DNA of 64,000 nucleotides, from assembly GCA_023145215.1 (NCBI GenBank), contig JAGLED010000004.1, forward strand, positions 1 to 64,000. The letters run 5' to 3'. The notes beneath the pieces are model-generated. The model worked only from the letters and a program-made list of their open reading frames with translations, had not been told where the DNA came from and ran no database searches. Positions 8,948 through 18,419 of the stretch are shown piece after piece (positions within the stretch are counted from its first letter, which is position 1; each line of letters opens with the position of its first letter). Source of the DNA: Rhodospirillales bacterium. Lineage in GTDB: Bacteria > Pseudomonadota > Alphaproteobacteria > Rhodospirillales > Casp-alpha2. The position numbers and the translations under genes are program-made.

Positions 8948-9709
8948 ATGGATGCAATCTCTGAGCCTTCGATAGCACTAGAAGAGTATCTAGCCAACGT
9001 TCAAGATATGAAACGGCTAAGTGCTGCGGATTTCGATTTTCTGAAGCGGGTGTGGGAACGTCCACTTGAAGATTACGAGCGCTTCATCTGCGATATTGGG
9101 ATCGTCGCAAATGACGATGTTCTTGATGCGGGATGCGGGTTCGGTCAATGGTCTGTTGCGTTAAGCCGAGCCAATCGCCGGGTGACCGGGATTGATTTTG
9201 ACTCTGAACGCATAACGATCGCATCCAATGCTCCGCTTGCCCGTGCATGCGAAAATCTAAAAATTCTTGAAGGCGACCTTGAGAATATGCCCTTCGAGAA
9301 TGAGGCGTTCGACGCTGTTTTCTGCTACAGCGTCATTTATTCAACGGATTATAAGAGGTCTATTGCCGAGATTTATCGGGTACTCAAGCCTGGCGGTAAG
9401 CTGTTCGTGAATACGAATGACTGGGGCTGGTACATCAAGAATCTTTTCGTTACCCACAACGACTCCCCGGGGTTTTCATCCCGACTGATGGCCACGCAGA
9501 CGATCTTAAATACCCTAAGATTCGGAATTACCGGAAGCCGGAGAAAAGGCAGAAACCTGGTGATGCCTCAAGCCGACTTTCACCGGTTTCTAATGCGTAC
9601 AGGTTTCGAGGAGATACAGTCGGGGCCATTTTCGGAACAGGCATTCATTCCCTCGGACTGGCATTCCTTGCGGGCCGGTTATGACACTATATGCGTCAAA
9701 GGCAGATGA
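8948..9709 (+). CDS. Class I SAM-dependent methyltransferase
   Basis: The protein has motif I VLDAGCGFGQWS, the acidic ribose-binding residue in VTGIDFDSERI, and the post-I strand VLKPGGKLFVNTN, a standard Methyltransf_11 set. ATG at 8948 is taken because it begins just before a continuous helical lead-in; a GTG at 8867 would add 27 residues with no better ribosome binding site, so the start is uncertain. It is followed by an overlapping formyltransferase gene (ATGA at 9706-9709), which argues for a joint role in building a modified sugar. It is unlike the methyltransferase at 928-1731 outside the SAM motifs. Confidence 0.78.
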   Translation: MDAISEPSIALEEYLANVQDMKRLSAADFDFLKRVWERPLEDYERFICDIGIVANDDVLDAGCGFGQWSVALSRANRRVTGIDFDSERITIASNAPLARACENLKILEGDLENMPFENEAFDAVFCYSVIYSTDYKRSIAEIYRVLKPGGKLFVNTNDWGWYIKNLFVTHNDSPGFSSRLMATQTILNTLRFGITGSRRKGRNLVMPQADFHRFLMRTGFEEIQSGPFSEQAFIPSDWHSLRAGYDTICVKGR

Positions 9710-10701
9710 AGATGAAAGTGGCTGTATTCGGCAGGGGACAGATTTGCGCGGATGTCGTGGCAATGCTTGCTGGACTTCCCGGGTGCGAACTCACCTGCGT
9801 GATTGCGCTGTCCTCTGACGACTCCTGCAGCGACGATATAATCAATGCCGCGTCAAAGGTGCCGGTCCAGGCCTATCAGGTGCGTGTTGACGATTATGAT
9901 ATGTTGTCGAAGCACCTCAGGGATGCAGACTGCGACCTGGCGGTATCACTTCTTTGGCCAAGAATTCTACCAGCTCCCGTTGTTGAGGCCTCTCGTCGCG
10001 GCGTGCTCAATTTTCATGGCGGTGCATTGCCGCGTTATCGCGGAAACGCCTGTGCGAATTGGGCAATCCTGAATGGTGAAACCGAGGCAGGCGTAACCGT
10101 CCACCTGATGGAACCGGGCCGGGCCGACGCGGGGGATATCGTATGTCAACGCGCTTTGCCGATCGATGATGCAACGTACATCGGTGATCTGATCGATAAA
10201 TTGCAGGCGGCCGGGCGGGAAATGATCATCGAGGCGGTCGCGGGATTGAAAGACGGGACGATCACGCCTTTCCCACAAGATGAAGCAAAGGCTTTCTATT
10301 GCTTTCCGAGATTGCCGCGGGACGGCGAGATCGACTGGCACATGCCGGCGCGTGAGATCCATAAGTTGATCCGGGCGAGCAGCACGCCATATCCCGGTGC
10401 ATACAGCTACTTTATCGATCACTTCAGCAACAAGTTGCAGAAATTGACGATATGGCGCGCCGATATTTACAAGCCGGAAATGGCCTACGCGGCGGTTCCG
10501 GGGCATCTGCTAAAAATTGACGGCATGGAAGAATGGTTGATTTCCTGCGGCGACGGCCTTTGCATACGCCCTTTGGAAATCTCTATTGATGAGATGGCCT
10601 GCACTATGGCGGAGCGCTTCAAAACTATTCGACAGCGGCTAGGTGTCGATGCCGCTTCGCTTCATTCATTGATGGCGACCGCATTGCGTGAGTTGAAATG
10701 A
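9706..10701 (+). CDS. Formyltransferase (methionyl-tRNA/ArnA-type fold), sugar-modifying
   Basis: This protein of about 331 residues has a full two-domain formyltransferase layout. The N-terminal domain carries NFHGGALPRYRGN (catalytic Asn and His) and the Asp in RADAGDIV. The C-terminal domain includes FPRLPRDGEIDW and ASSTPYPGAYSY, as in Formyl_trans_C. It may be mistaken for fmt, but its position inside a glycan locus, with no def gene, argues for a sugar substrate. ATG 9706 overlaps the preceding stop; ATG 9691 and 9712 are alternatives. It is translationally coupled to the NodB-fold protein downstream. Confidence 0.8.
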   Translation: MKMKVAVFGRGQICADVVAMLAGLPGCELTCVIALSSDDSCSDDIINAASKVPVQAYQVRVDDYDMLSKHLRDADCDLAVSLLWPRILPAPVVEASRRGVLNFHGGALPRYRGNACANWAILNGETEAGVTVHLMEPGRADAGDIVCQRALPIDDATYIGDLIDKLQAAGREMIIEAVAGLKDGTITPFPQDEAKAFYCFPRLPRDGEIDWHMPAREIHKLIRASSTPYPGAYSYFIDHFSNKLQKLTIWRADIYKPEMAYAAVPGHLLKIDGMEEWLISCGDGLCIRPLEISIDEMACTMAERFKTIRQRLGVDAASLHSLMATALRELK

Positions 10702-11456
10702 CAATAGACGGGTTCAAACTTGATAACGTCATAAACGCGATCGATGCTGCGCGTTCATATGTGCGTATATTGAAATTGCAGGACGGGCTGACTGAAGAAG
10801 GCATGATACTGCGCCACGATGTGGATTTAGACGTGGAGCCCGCTTATGTGTTCTCCAAGCGCCTCGAAGAGGTCGACGTGCGGTCGACGTTTCTGTTCCT
10901 GACGACATGTGAAACCTACAACGTCTCGTCCACCAGGAACCGCAGGATGATCAGACAGATGGCGGAGAGTGGCTTCGAAATCGGCCTGCATTTCGATCCA
11001 GTCGCTGACGACAGCACTGATGAAACGTCGCTTGTGCGACGTGCTCTTTCGGAGAAGTCACAATTAGAGGACGTTTGCGGGACCGCGGTGACATCAATGT
11101 CGCTGCATAACCCGGGGATCAGCGGCCTTGAATTCCGAGTGGATTCATTGGTCAACGCATATGACCCACGCATATTCGGGCCCGATATCTATGCGTCTGA
11201 CTCCAGAATGAGGGAGGTGGACATTCCGGAGTTCGCGGCACGGAACAAAGGTCGGACATCTCAATTGCTCCTTCATCCAATGCATTATTCGCATGCCGGG
11301 GAGCCGTATCCGGCTCCGATGATCGAGTATGCCCTTCGTCATATAACCAATTTGGACGAAGATTTCTGCAAGAACAGTGCATACAAATCGGCGCGCCGCG
11401 ACGTGACGTTAATCGAACATGTGAACGAGTTTACAAAGCGAAAGCGGTCTAGCTGA
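10698..11456 (+). CDS. NodB-fold polysaccharide deacetylase-like protein
   Basis: This 252-residue protein contains the motif LRHDVDLDVEPA, corresponding to the catalytic/metal-binding TFDD-type motif 1, then EIGLHFDPV (metal His) and SLHNPGI and LLLHPMHY toward the C-terminus. It is a divergent member of the carbohydrate esterase 4/NodB superfamily. It sits between two formyltransferase genes with an ATGA overlap at 10698 and abuts the next gene without a gap. A plausible reading is that it deacetylates an N-acetyl sugar before re-acylation with a formyl group, but this is inference. Confidence 0.7.
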   Translation: MTIDGFKLDNVINAIDAARSYVRILKLQDGLTEEGMILRHDVDLDVEPAYVFSKRLEEVDVRSTFLFLTTCETYNVSSTRNRRMIRQMAESGFEIGLHFDPVADDSTDETSLVRRALSEKSQLEDVCGTAVTSMSLHNPGISGLEFRVDSLVNAYDPRIFGPDIYASDSRMREVDIPEFAARNKGRTSQLLLHPMHYSHAGEPYPAPMIEYALRHITNLDEDFCKNSAYKSARRDVTLIEHVNEFTKRKRSS

Positions 11457-12503
11457 ATGTGTCTGGCTGGCAGGAATGTGTACATCTTGAACAGCGGGTG
11501 TTTTGGGAACCTGCTCATTGAGTTGCTTGCCTCGCAGTTCCCCATCAAAGGTGTGATCGGGCTTAGCGATAATGGCAAGCGTGCGCATATTTCCGGCTTC
11601 GCCGAAAGCAGGGACGTCGCGACCAAAAATGGCCTGCAATTTACCGAAGTCGAAGACTATCGTCTTGCCGATGATGCGGATCGCGAGCGTCTCTCTGCGC
11701 TGCAGATCGACCTGTTGATCGTAGGCAGTTGGCAGCGTCTTGTCCCCGAGTGGTTGATAGAGCAGGTTTCCGTCGGCGTGGTCGGCGTGCACGGTAGTGC
11801 CGAAGGAATAACTGCCGGCCGCGGGCGTTCCCCGCAAAACTGGGCGCTGATCTCGCGTGCGGATCATTTTCACGTTTCCATTTTCTGGATCAAGCGCGGA
11901 ATCGATGACGGGCCGTTGATTGATACGCGCACGTTTGAGTACGACGATACGGACGATATCGTCAGTTCCTATTGCAAGACGGTTCTGGCAACGGCTGATA
12001 TGGTCGGCAACTTGCTTGCGCAAAAAGATGTCCCCGCCGGCATCGCACAGGATGAACAGCAGGCCGGATATCTTCCGATGCGTACGGAAGAGGACGGGGC
12101 AATCGACTGGCGCCGTTCAGCCGCAAATATCTGCGCATTTGTCCGAGCGCTTACGAGACCTTACCCGGGTGCTTTCACGACGCTTAACGGAAAGAAGGTG
12201 CATGTCTGGCGTGCTCGCCCGATGGCGATCATGATCGAACTCTCAACCATTTTGCCGGGGCAGGTCGTCGCCGTTCTTGATAACGGTCATTTCCTCGTGC
12301 GTGCCGGCGATGGGTTGGTTTTGATCGATGATTCTGATTGTTCCCGCGCTTCGCTCGCGGTGGGTACCGTTTTCGAGCAAACGGATTTCGTCGAACAGTT
12401 GGACGCGATTGCGTCGCGGCATATAGAGCGCTACCCGGATCAACCACTTAGTCCACTGTTCCTCCGGCTTCGTGAATCCGCGTCAATGGAATTCGTAAGA
12501 TGA
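11457..12503 (+). CDS. Divergent formyltransferase-family protein
   Basis: The 348-residue protein has the formyltransferase fold but with altered motifs: VGVHGSAEGITAGRGRSPQN replaces the usual 'NxHxSLLPxYRG' and GIDDGPLI carries the catalytic Asp. A C-terminal domain is recognisable from EEDGAIDWRRSA and ALTRPYPGAF. The Asn expected before the His is replaced by Val in this alignment, so activity or mechanism may differ. The gene starts immediately after the preceding stop and overlaps wecB by ATGA, so it belongs to the same transcript. Confidence 0.72.
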   Translation: MCLAGRNVYILNSGCFGNLLIELLASQFPIKGVIGLSDNGKRAHISGFAESRDVATKNGLQFTEVEDYRLADDADRERLSALQIDLLIVGSWQRLVPEWLIEQVSVGVVGVHGSAEGITAGRGRSPQNWALISRADHFHVSIFWIKRGIDDGPLIDTRTFEYDDTDDIVSSYCKTVLATADMVGNLLAQKDVPAGIAQDEQQAGYLPMRTEEDGAIDWRRSAANICAFVRALTRPYPGAFTTLNGKKVHVWRARPMAIMIELSTILPGQVVAVLDNGHFLVRAGDGLVLIDDSDCSRASLAVGTVFEQTDFVEQLDAIASRHIERYPDQPLSPLFLRLRESASMEFVR

Positions 12504-13528
12504 AACTTGCGAGCATAATCGGAACGCGCCCGCAGTTCATCAAAGCGTCGGCGCTTTCACGGGCATTCCAGGATTTTGCCGAAATTAGCGAGTGCGTCAT
12601 CGATACGGGGCAGCATTTCGATGCGTCTCTCTCGGACGTTTTTTTTGAAGAGTTTGGGATGTCGCGGCCGGACTATGATTTGGAAATTCACGGCGGTGGA
12701 CACGGCGAAATGACCGGCAGGATGTTGATCGCGCTAGAGCCAGTCTTGTTGCGCGAGAAACCCGATGCCGTCCTGGTGTACGGGGATACAAACTCGACGC
12801 TGGCGGGAGCGCTTGCTGCGGCGAAGTTGCGCATGCCGATTGTTCATGTCGAAGCAGGTGCCCGCTCAGCCGATCGTTACATGCCGGAACAGATCAACCG
12901 TGTCGTCGTCGACAGGTTGAGCGCACTGCTTTTTTGCGTTACCGGCGGCTCCAAGGAAAATCTCGACCGCGAGGGCATTACCGAGAACGTCCATGTGGCA
13001 GGCGACCTTATGTACGATGTGGCGCGTGCTGCGATCTCTTCAATGGGCGAGGAGAGGGTCGCGCAAGGGCTTGGTGTGACGGGTGAGTACGCCGTTTTAA
13101 CGGTTCATCGCGCCGAGAACACCGACAACGTCGGCAGGCTCGTCGAGATTTTCGATTATGTGAAGGCGCAGGCCAAGGATGCCTCAATAGTTTTCCCCAT
13201 GCATCCACGTACAAGAAGGGCTGTCGAGGACGCCGCGATAGAACTAGGCAACATCATCTGTACCGATCCGGTCGGTTATCACGACATGGCCAATCTAATG
13301 GCTTACTCAAGCTTGATATTCACGGACTCCGGCGGGATGCAGAAGGAGGCATACTTTCATCGTGTGCCATGCGTAACGTTGCGTGACGATACCGAATGGC
13401 CGGAAACGATTGCAGCAGGGTGGAATCGCTTGTGGCATACCGAGAGCTATTTGCCTCGTGTTGAGACCGCGGCGTTCGGAGACGGCCAGGCAGCAAAAAA
13501 GATCGCGCGAATCGTTGCATCGATGTGA
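12500..13528 (+). CDS. wecB: UDP-N-acetylglucosamine 2-epimerase (non-hydrolysing)
   Basis: This 342-residue protein converts UDP-GlcNAc to UDP-ManNAc (or related 2-epimers), a precursor step for many surface glycans. Recognisable signatures are IIGTRPQFIKA at the N-terminus, DTGQHFDASLSDVFF, VYGDTNSTLAGA, HVEAGARSADRYMPEQINR, the HPRTRRA region and FTDSGGMQKEAYF near the C-terminus. Length is slightly shorter than E. coli WecB (376). It ends an ATGA-linked run of genes from about 9.7 kb. Activity on UDP-GlcNAc itself is assumed from the family; related epimerases use diacetamido sugars. Confidence 0.85.
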   Translation: MKLASIIGTRPQFIKASALSRAFQDFAEISECVIDTGQHFDASLSDVFFEEFGMSRPDYDLEIHGGGHGEMTGRMLIALEPVLLREKPDAVLVYGDTNSTLAGALAAAKLRMPIVHVEAGARSADRYMPEQINRVVVDRLSALLFCVTGGSKENLDREGITENVHVAGDLMYDVARAAISSMGEERVAQGLGVTGEYAVLTVHRAENTDNVGRLVEIFDYVKAQAKDASIVFPMHPRTRRAVEDAAIELGNIICTDPVGYHDMANLMAYSSLIFTDSGGMQKEAYFHRVPCVTLRDDTEWPETIAAGWNRLWHTESYLPRVETAAFGDGQAAKKIARIVASM

Positions 13529-13622
13529 CCGGTTCGAGTGAGGCCAGCTATGCTTTAGGCCGTGCCGAATGATCCCATGCAAACTAGTATCGCTCACCTT
13601 GAGTGCCGGAGATGTCTAACGT

Positions 13623-15356
13623 ATGCCGACGACGCCAACCGATAATGAGCCAAGCGCAGAAGGTATAAGCGCAGTTCTTACCGCACACCATTTGAGCGCG
13701 GGATGGCGTGAGAAGCTTAACGCCGTCATCGGTGGTGAAATCGAGGTGCTGGTCCTGAGAGACTTAAGAAAGGATCAGCCGGTCGAGATGATCAGAAAGC
13801 TGCGCGCGGCGCGGTATTCGTCGGTTTACATCGCCTGCGAGATTGACGAGAGCCGCTCGCTCGTCCCCATCCTTAAAGTGTTTTCCCTGTTTCTGGGCGT
13901 GGGAAAACGCTTTGCCCTTTATCCGGATTTGAGCGTTGAAAAGGTCTCGTTCCTTGACGGTTTGGCCGCGGGGGTATCGATCTGCAAAACGTTCGTTTAC
14001 GCGAAGAAGTTGTCCTGGCGGGCGGCGCGAGATGCAAAGATGCTGCTCGACAAGCCCAGAAAACCGATGCCCGGAAGAACGTTCAAAAAAGGGCTCTACA
14101 TCAAGGCGAATCCGTCTGGTGCGGCAGGGGTAGGAGGGGCCGTTGCGCATACGGCGGGTGTTCTGAATGGGTTCGACGGCATCGGCGTCAAGATGACCTA
14201 TGCGTCCATGGAGGACACGCCCGGAGTGAACCCGGGCATCGAGGTCGCAAAGGCAGCACCGCCAGAAACATCGATTCCCCCTTTGCGGCGATTGGGGGCA
14301 AGCGGGGAGTTGAACCTCATCGTTCGCAGCGGTGCGTTTGTTGATTCCGGGCGTGAGATTCTTGCTTCGAGTAGTCATGACTTCATCTATCAGCGGATGT
14401 CGCTGAACAATTACGCGGGTGTTTTACTGTCCCGCGAGTTCAATTTGCCGCTGGTGCTTGAGTACAACGGATCCGAAGTTTGGATAGCGGAGCACTGGGC
14501 GAATGGGCTAGTGAAACGGGAGTTGTCTGCGGACATTGAAGCGGCAAGCCTGCGTCATGCACATATTGTCGTCACGATATCCGAAGCCCTTCAGGATGAC
14601 CTGCTGAAACGCGGTGTTGAGCAATCAAGGATCGTGACCTACCCCAACTGCGTGGATCCCGACAAATTCAGTCCTGACCGGTTCTCCGCGGCTGATATCC
14701 GAGGGTTCAGGAAACGGTTCGGTATTCCCGAAGGTTCGATGCTTTTGACTTTCGTGGGAACATTCGGGCCGTGGCATGGAGCGGAAATATTTGCTGATGC
14801 GATTACGCAGTTGCTGGAACATGACCAAGATCTTGTTACGTCACTTGATATCCGATTTCTTTTTGTCGGTGACGGAGTTCGGCGATCCGAGTGCGAACGA
14901 CGTATCAGCGGCGCAGCGCGTGATAGAACATATTTTGTCGGCTTACTTGAGCAGACGGCGGCGCCGCTTTGCCTTGCCGCGTCAGATATATTGATCTCGC
15001 CACATGTGGAGAATGCCGACGGGTCGGCATTTTTCGGGTCCCCGACCAAGCTGTTCGAGTATATGGCTGCGTGCAAGCCAATCATCGCCAGCCGGCTGGG
15101 TCAGATCGCCGACGTGATGGCAGGCTCCCCGGATGTTAGCGAACTTGGGAAAGCTAAGGCGACCTTGCCGGATACGGCCAGCGGCATTTTGGTGGCGCCG
15201 GGCGACGCCAGTGATTTGCGGCGGGCCATCGTGTGCTTGGCAAATAACCGGGAATGGCGTGAGCGTTTGGGCCAGCAGGCAAGAAACCTCGTCCTGAGCA
15301 AGTACACATGGTCGGATCACGTGCGGGCGATCTATCAGGCAATGGAGCGCATATGA
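13623..15356 (+). CDS. Glycosyltransferase family 4 protein with extra N-terminal domain
   Basis: This 577-residue protein has a GT-B fold GT4 region from about residue 155 to the end: the sugar-nucleotide-binding part includes LTFVGTFGPWHGAEIF and FGSPTKLFEYMAACKP with the EX7E-like glutamates. Residues 1-150 form an additional domain with the strand LVLRDLRK and a hydrophobic segment about 80-120. The same arrangement occurs in the first half of the fusion protein starting near 18.77 kb, so the two are paralogues. It probably adds a sugar at the cytoplasmic membrane face; donor and acceptor are unknown. Confidence 0.82.
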   Translation: MPTTPTDNEPSAEGISAVLTAHHLSAGWREKLNAVIGGEIEVLVLRDLRKDQPVEMIRKLRAARYSSVYIACEIDESRSLVPILKVFSLFLGVGKRFALYPDLSVEKVSFLDGLAAGVSICKTFVYAKKLSWRAARDAKMLLDKPRKPMPGRTFKKGLYIKANPSGAAGVGGAVAHTAGVLNGFDGIGVKMTYASMEDTPGVNPGIEVAKAAPPETSIPPLRRLGASGELNLIVRSGAFVDSGREILASSSHDFIYQRMSLNNYAGVLLSREFNLPLVLEYNGSEVWIAEHWANGLVKRELSADIEAASLRHAHIVVTISEALQDDLLKRGVEQSRIVTYPNCVDPDKFSPDRFSAADIRGFRKRFGIPEGSMLLTFVGTFGPWHGAEIFADAITQLLEHDQDLVTSLDIRFLFVGDGVRRSECERRISGAARDRTYFVGLLEQTAAPLCLAASDILISPHVENADGSAFFGSPTKLFEYMAACKPIIASRLGQIADVMAGSPDVSELGKAKATLPDTASGILVAPGDASDLRRAIVCLANNREWRERLGQQARNLVLSKYTWSDHVRAIYQAMERI

Positions 15357-15377
15357 CCGGAATTGCAGTGTGCCAAA

Positions 15378-17264
15378 CTATGGCGAGCTAAGAAAGTGTT
15401 CGCACCAGTACTCGAAATTCAACAGCGACCAGATCAATAGTCGCTGGTTCTTTTCGCCGCGCATGTGGCTATGGATGATTTCGCTCAACACACGCTTTTC
15501 CATGAATTCATTCAATCTCGCGTTCGGCGACAAAATCTTGTCGTGGACGAAATCAATGCTTTCGCCCTTGAACCACGTTGCGTCAGGGCCGGAAAACCCC
15601 TGTTTCGGGCGGGATGAGACATTTTCTGGCAAATACCTCTTCAATGCTTCTCGAAGAATGATCTTGCCGTCTCGCGTGTTGGAAAAATACCGGTCCGGTT
15701 TGTCCCCAATCTCATTTTCGTTGAGCTTTTCGACCGTACCAATGTTGTTGAGCTTCTGATGGACCGGCACTGTCAGGGAAAAATCCACAAGATCGTTGTC
15801 GAGGAACGGTACGCGCGTCTCGATGCCCTGAGACATCGAGAGTTTGTCTTCTACAACCAGCAAGCCGTGAAGGAATGTTTTGGCTTCGAAATAGAGTGAT
15901 CGATTAATGAAATCTTCAGGCGCCGACGGCGCGCGGTCTAAATCGGAAAAAACGTTCTCAAAAATTTCCCGAGTCCATACGTCGCTCACATCGTCCCAAA
16001 TCGGCTGAAACACTCTCCGGATTTGCTTGTTGGGCATCAATCGTTGCCAGCTTAGATAGTAGGCATCAACGAATTCGCTCATCGAGCTTGTTCCGGAAGC
16101 GCGAAAGTAGCGCCATGGATAGCCGGCAAAGAGCTCGTCGCCGCCTGTCCCCGACAGGACGACTTTCGAGGACTCTGACGCAAGTTCCGCAGCATAGAGA
16201 TTCGGATAGCTCTGCCCGACACGTGGTTCTTCGAGATGCCAGACAAGTTTCGAAATGCATCGTTCGAGATCGCCTGCGGAGAGGACCGTCTCATGGTGCT
16301 GGCTGCCGATTAGCGCCGCTGTGCTGCGGGCTGACTCACGTTCATCGAAACTGATTTCAATTCCCGAAACCGAGGACATGTCGAATCCGACCGTATAGGT
16401 TTTGAGGTCCGGGACACTCTGAGCGGCCAACACGGCGACTGCGGAACTATCAATCCCACTGCTTAGGTAGGCGCCGACCGATACGTCGCTTACGCACTGC
16501 CGCGCGACCGCTTGCTCTAGCAGCGCCTGAACCTGCTGGATATTTTCTGCCTTGCTTGCCTTGTTGGGCGGGCTGGAAAAGTCGAAGTCCCAGAAAACGC
16601 CCTCATTCTTTCTGACCTCTCCTTGATTAAACTGTAGCGACATGAAACTGCCTGCGGAGAGTATTTCTATATCCTTGAAAAGGGTCTGGGTCTGGAACGT
16701 GTTCTGGAATGTAAAATATTCAAGCAAAACCCGCTTATCTAGACTGGCATTCACAGCCGGATGCTGGAGAAGGGACTTGATCTCCGAGGCAAAGACGAAG
16801 ACGCCATGTTGCCGGGAGTAATAGAGAGGTTTGATCCCGTATCGATCCCGCGCAAGCAGGAGAGTCCTCTCGGCCGCGTTCCAAAATCCAATCGCAAACA
16901 TGCCATTGAATTTTTCTAAGGCACCAATTCCCCATTCCATCAGGGAATTAAGAACGACTTCCGTATCGCCGCTCGACTTGAAACGATGACCTCGGGCTTC
17001 CAGTTCCTTTCGAAGCTCTCGAAAATTGTAAATCAGGCCGTTGAATACGAGTGCGAACTGCCGATCGTCACTTAGCATAGGCTGATGAGCAGCGTCGGTG
17101 AGGTCGATAATCTTTAGTCGTCGGTGGCCCAGCGCGAGGCTGCCGTCAACATGCAGTCCCTGACCATCAGGGCCTCTGTGTGCAAGAGCGTCGGCCATCC
17201 TCCTAACGATCGAAGGATCGGCATTCTTGCCATCGAGATTAATGTATCCGGTTATGCCGCACAT
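15378..17264 (-). CDS. asnB: Asparagine synthase-type glutamine amidotransferase
   Basis: This 628-residue protein starts MCGITGYI with the nucleophile Cys2 of class II glutamine amidotransferases. The N-terminal glutaminase domain runs to about residue 200 (LAHRGPDGQG, FNGLIYNFRELR, NGMFAIGFWN). The synthetase domain has the PP-loop YLSSGIDSSAVAV. In polysaccharide loci such proteins amidate uronic acids rather than make free asparagine, so the gene name is by family only. It lies on the minus strand just after the aminotransferase gene (15 bp apart), forming a two-gene unit read from the 18.4-kb promoter region. Confidence 0.85.
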   Translation of the reverse strand: MCGITGYINLDGKNADPSIVRRMADALAHRGPDGQGLHVDGSLALGHRRLKIIDLTDAAHQPMLSDDRQFALVFNGLIYNFRELRKELEARGHRFKSSGDTEVVLNSLMEWGIGALEKFNGMFAIGFWNAAERTLLLARDRYGIKPLYYSRQHGVFVFASEIKSLLQHPAVNASLDKRVLLEYFTFQNTFQTQTLFKDIEILSAGSFMSLQFNQGEVRKNEGVFWDFDFSSPPNKASKAENIQQVQALLEQAVARQCVSDVSVGAYLSSGIDSSAVAVLAAQSVPDLKTYTVGFDMSSVSGIEISFDERESARSTAALIGSQHHETVLSAGDLERCISKLVWHLEEPRVGQSYPNLYAAELASESSKVVLSGTGGDELFAGYPWRYFRASGTSSMSEFVDAYYLSWQRLMPNKQIRRVFQPIWDDVSDVWTREIFENVFSDLDRAPSAPEDFINRSLYFEAKTFLHGLLVVEDKLSMSQGIETRVPFLDNDLVDFSLTVPVHQKLNNIGTVEKLNENEIGDKPDRYFSNTRDGKIILREALKRYLPENVSSRPKQGFSGPDATWFKGESIDFVHDKILSPNARLNEFMEKRVLSEIIHSHMRGEKNQRLLIWSLLNFEYWCEHFLSSP

Positions 17265-17279
17265 GAAGCCAGTCTGTTG

Positions 17280-18419
17280 TCAGGCAATGGATTTGATGGC
17301 GTCAACAATGTAGCCGACGTCATCGTCAGTAAGCATATTATGCAGTGGAATGGCCATGCTGTTATTGGCTGCGCTCAGGCTGTTGGCGAAGTCGCTCGGC
17401 TGAATCCCGTACTTTTTACGATAGTAGGAAAGTGTATGAACGGCGTGCGTTCCGGGGCGCGTACCGATTCCCTTTTCCGCGAGCTTCAACATAATCTCGT
17501 TTCGATGCTTCGGGCAATTCTCCGGATCGACATACAAAACGTACGCCTGCCAGCCGTGGTTTCCTTCCGTCGGGACCGGCGGCGTATTCAGCCAATCGAT
17601 CTCCGAGAATGCTTCATTGTAAACTCGCGCTATTCGATCCCGTTCCGCAATGAAGTGGTGAAGCCTCTTCAACTGCGCTCTCCCCAGCGCGCCCTGGAGA
17701 TCGGTCATTCTGTAGTTGAAGCCCAACTCATCAAACTCCGCCATTTCGTAGGGCTTTCCGCATTCTTCGCGTGCAAGGTCTGAGAGCTTGGCGCCATGAT
17801 CGCGTAGCTGGCGAAGGTGCCTTGTCGTCTCGGCGTTGTTCAAGGTGATCATGCCGCCTTCACCTGTCGTTATCGTCTTTCTCGGATGGAACGAGAAAAC
17901 GCCCATTGCTCCGAAGCTTCCTGCGAACCCATGAGCCGTTGATGCACCAGCTGCGCACGCAGCATCCTCGACGATGTGAATGTTCTCCGGCAACGTCCTC
18001 TTGAGTGTGGGAACATCAATGCAGAGGCCAAAAAGATGAACCGGGATTATCGCCCGTGTAGCTGGAGACAGCCTTTTCAAGACGTCGCTGCCAGACATGA
18101 GGAAGGTCTCAATGTCAATGTCGCAGAATACTGGCTTGGCACCTGTATACTCGACGGCATTTGCCGTCGCGACCCAAGTGAAACTTGGGACGATAACCTC
18201 GTCACCGGGCCCGATTCCCAATGAAAGCAACGCCAGATGCAATCCTGTCGTGCAGGACGACACTGCGACCGCATTCTTCATTCCATGATACTCGGCGAAC
18301 TCGGCTTCAAAAGCCTCAGTCTGTTTACCTTGCGTCAGCCACCCGCTCTGCATAGGTGCCTTGATGGCGTCAAACTCTTCTGGGCCAACAGCCGGGCATG
18401 CCAAGGGAATATTGCGCAT
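17280..18419 (-). CDS. DegT/DnrJ/EryC1/StrS-family PLP-dependent sugar aminotransferase
   Basis: The 379-residue protein matches nucleotide-sugar aminotransferases that make 4-amino or 3-amino deoxysugars with glutamate as donor. Visible signatures are GWLTQGKQTEAFEAEFA, AVSSCTTGLHLAL, GDEVIVPSFTWVATANA, EDAACAAGA and the PLP lysine in SFHPRKTITTGEGGMI. An amino sugar made here would be a fitting substrate for the formyltransferases and the NeuD-like acetyltransferase (inference). The start ATG at 18419 leaves a 335-bp divergent region toward the glycosyltransferase fusion gene. Confidence 0.88.
   Translation of the reverse strand: MRNIPLACPAVGPEEFDAIKAPMQSGWLTQGKQTEAFEAEFAEYHGMKNAVAVSSCTTGLHLALLSLGIGPGDEVIVPSFTWVATANAVEYTGAKPVFCDIDIETFLMSGSDVLKRLSPATRAIIPVHLFGLCIDVPTLKRTLPENIHIVEDAACAAGASTAHGFAGSFGAMGVFSFHPRKTITTGEGGMITLNNAETTRHLRQLRDHGAKLSDLAREECGKPYEMAEFDELGFNYRMTDLQGALGRAQLKRLHHFIAERDRIARVYNEAFSEIDWLNTPPVPTEGNHGWQAYVLYVDPENCPKHRNEIMLKLAEKGIGTRPGTHAVHTLSYYRKKYGIQPSDFANSLSAANNSMAIPLHNMLTDDDVGYIVDAIKSIA

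Noticed and set aside
9706..10701. Annotation as housekeeping methionyl-tRNA formyltransferase (fmt)
   Set aside because: No def gene beside it and it sits ATGA-coupled within a glycan operon with two more family members.
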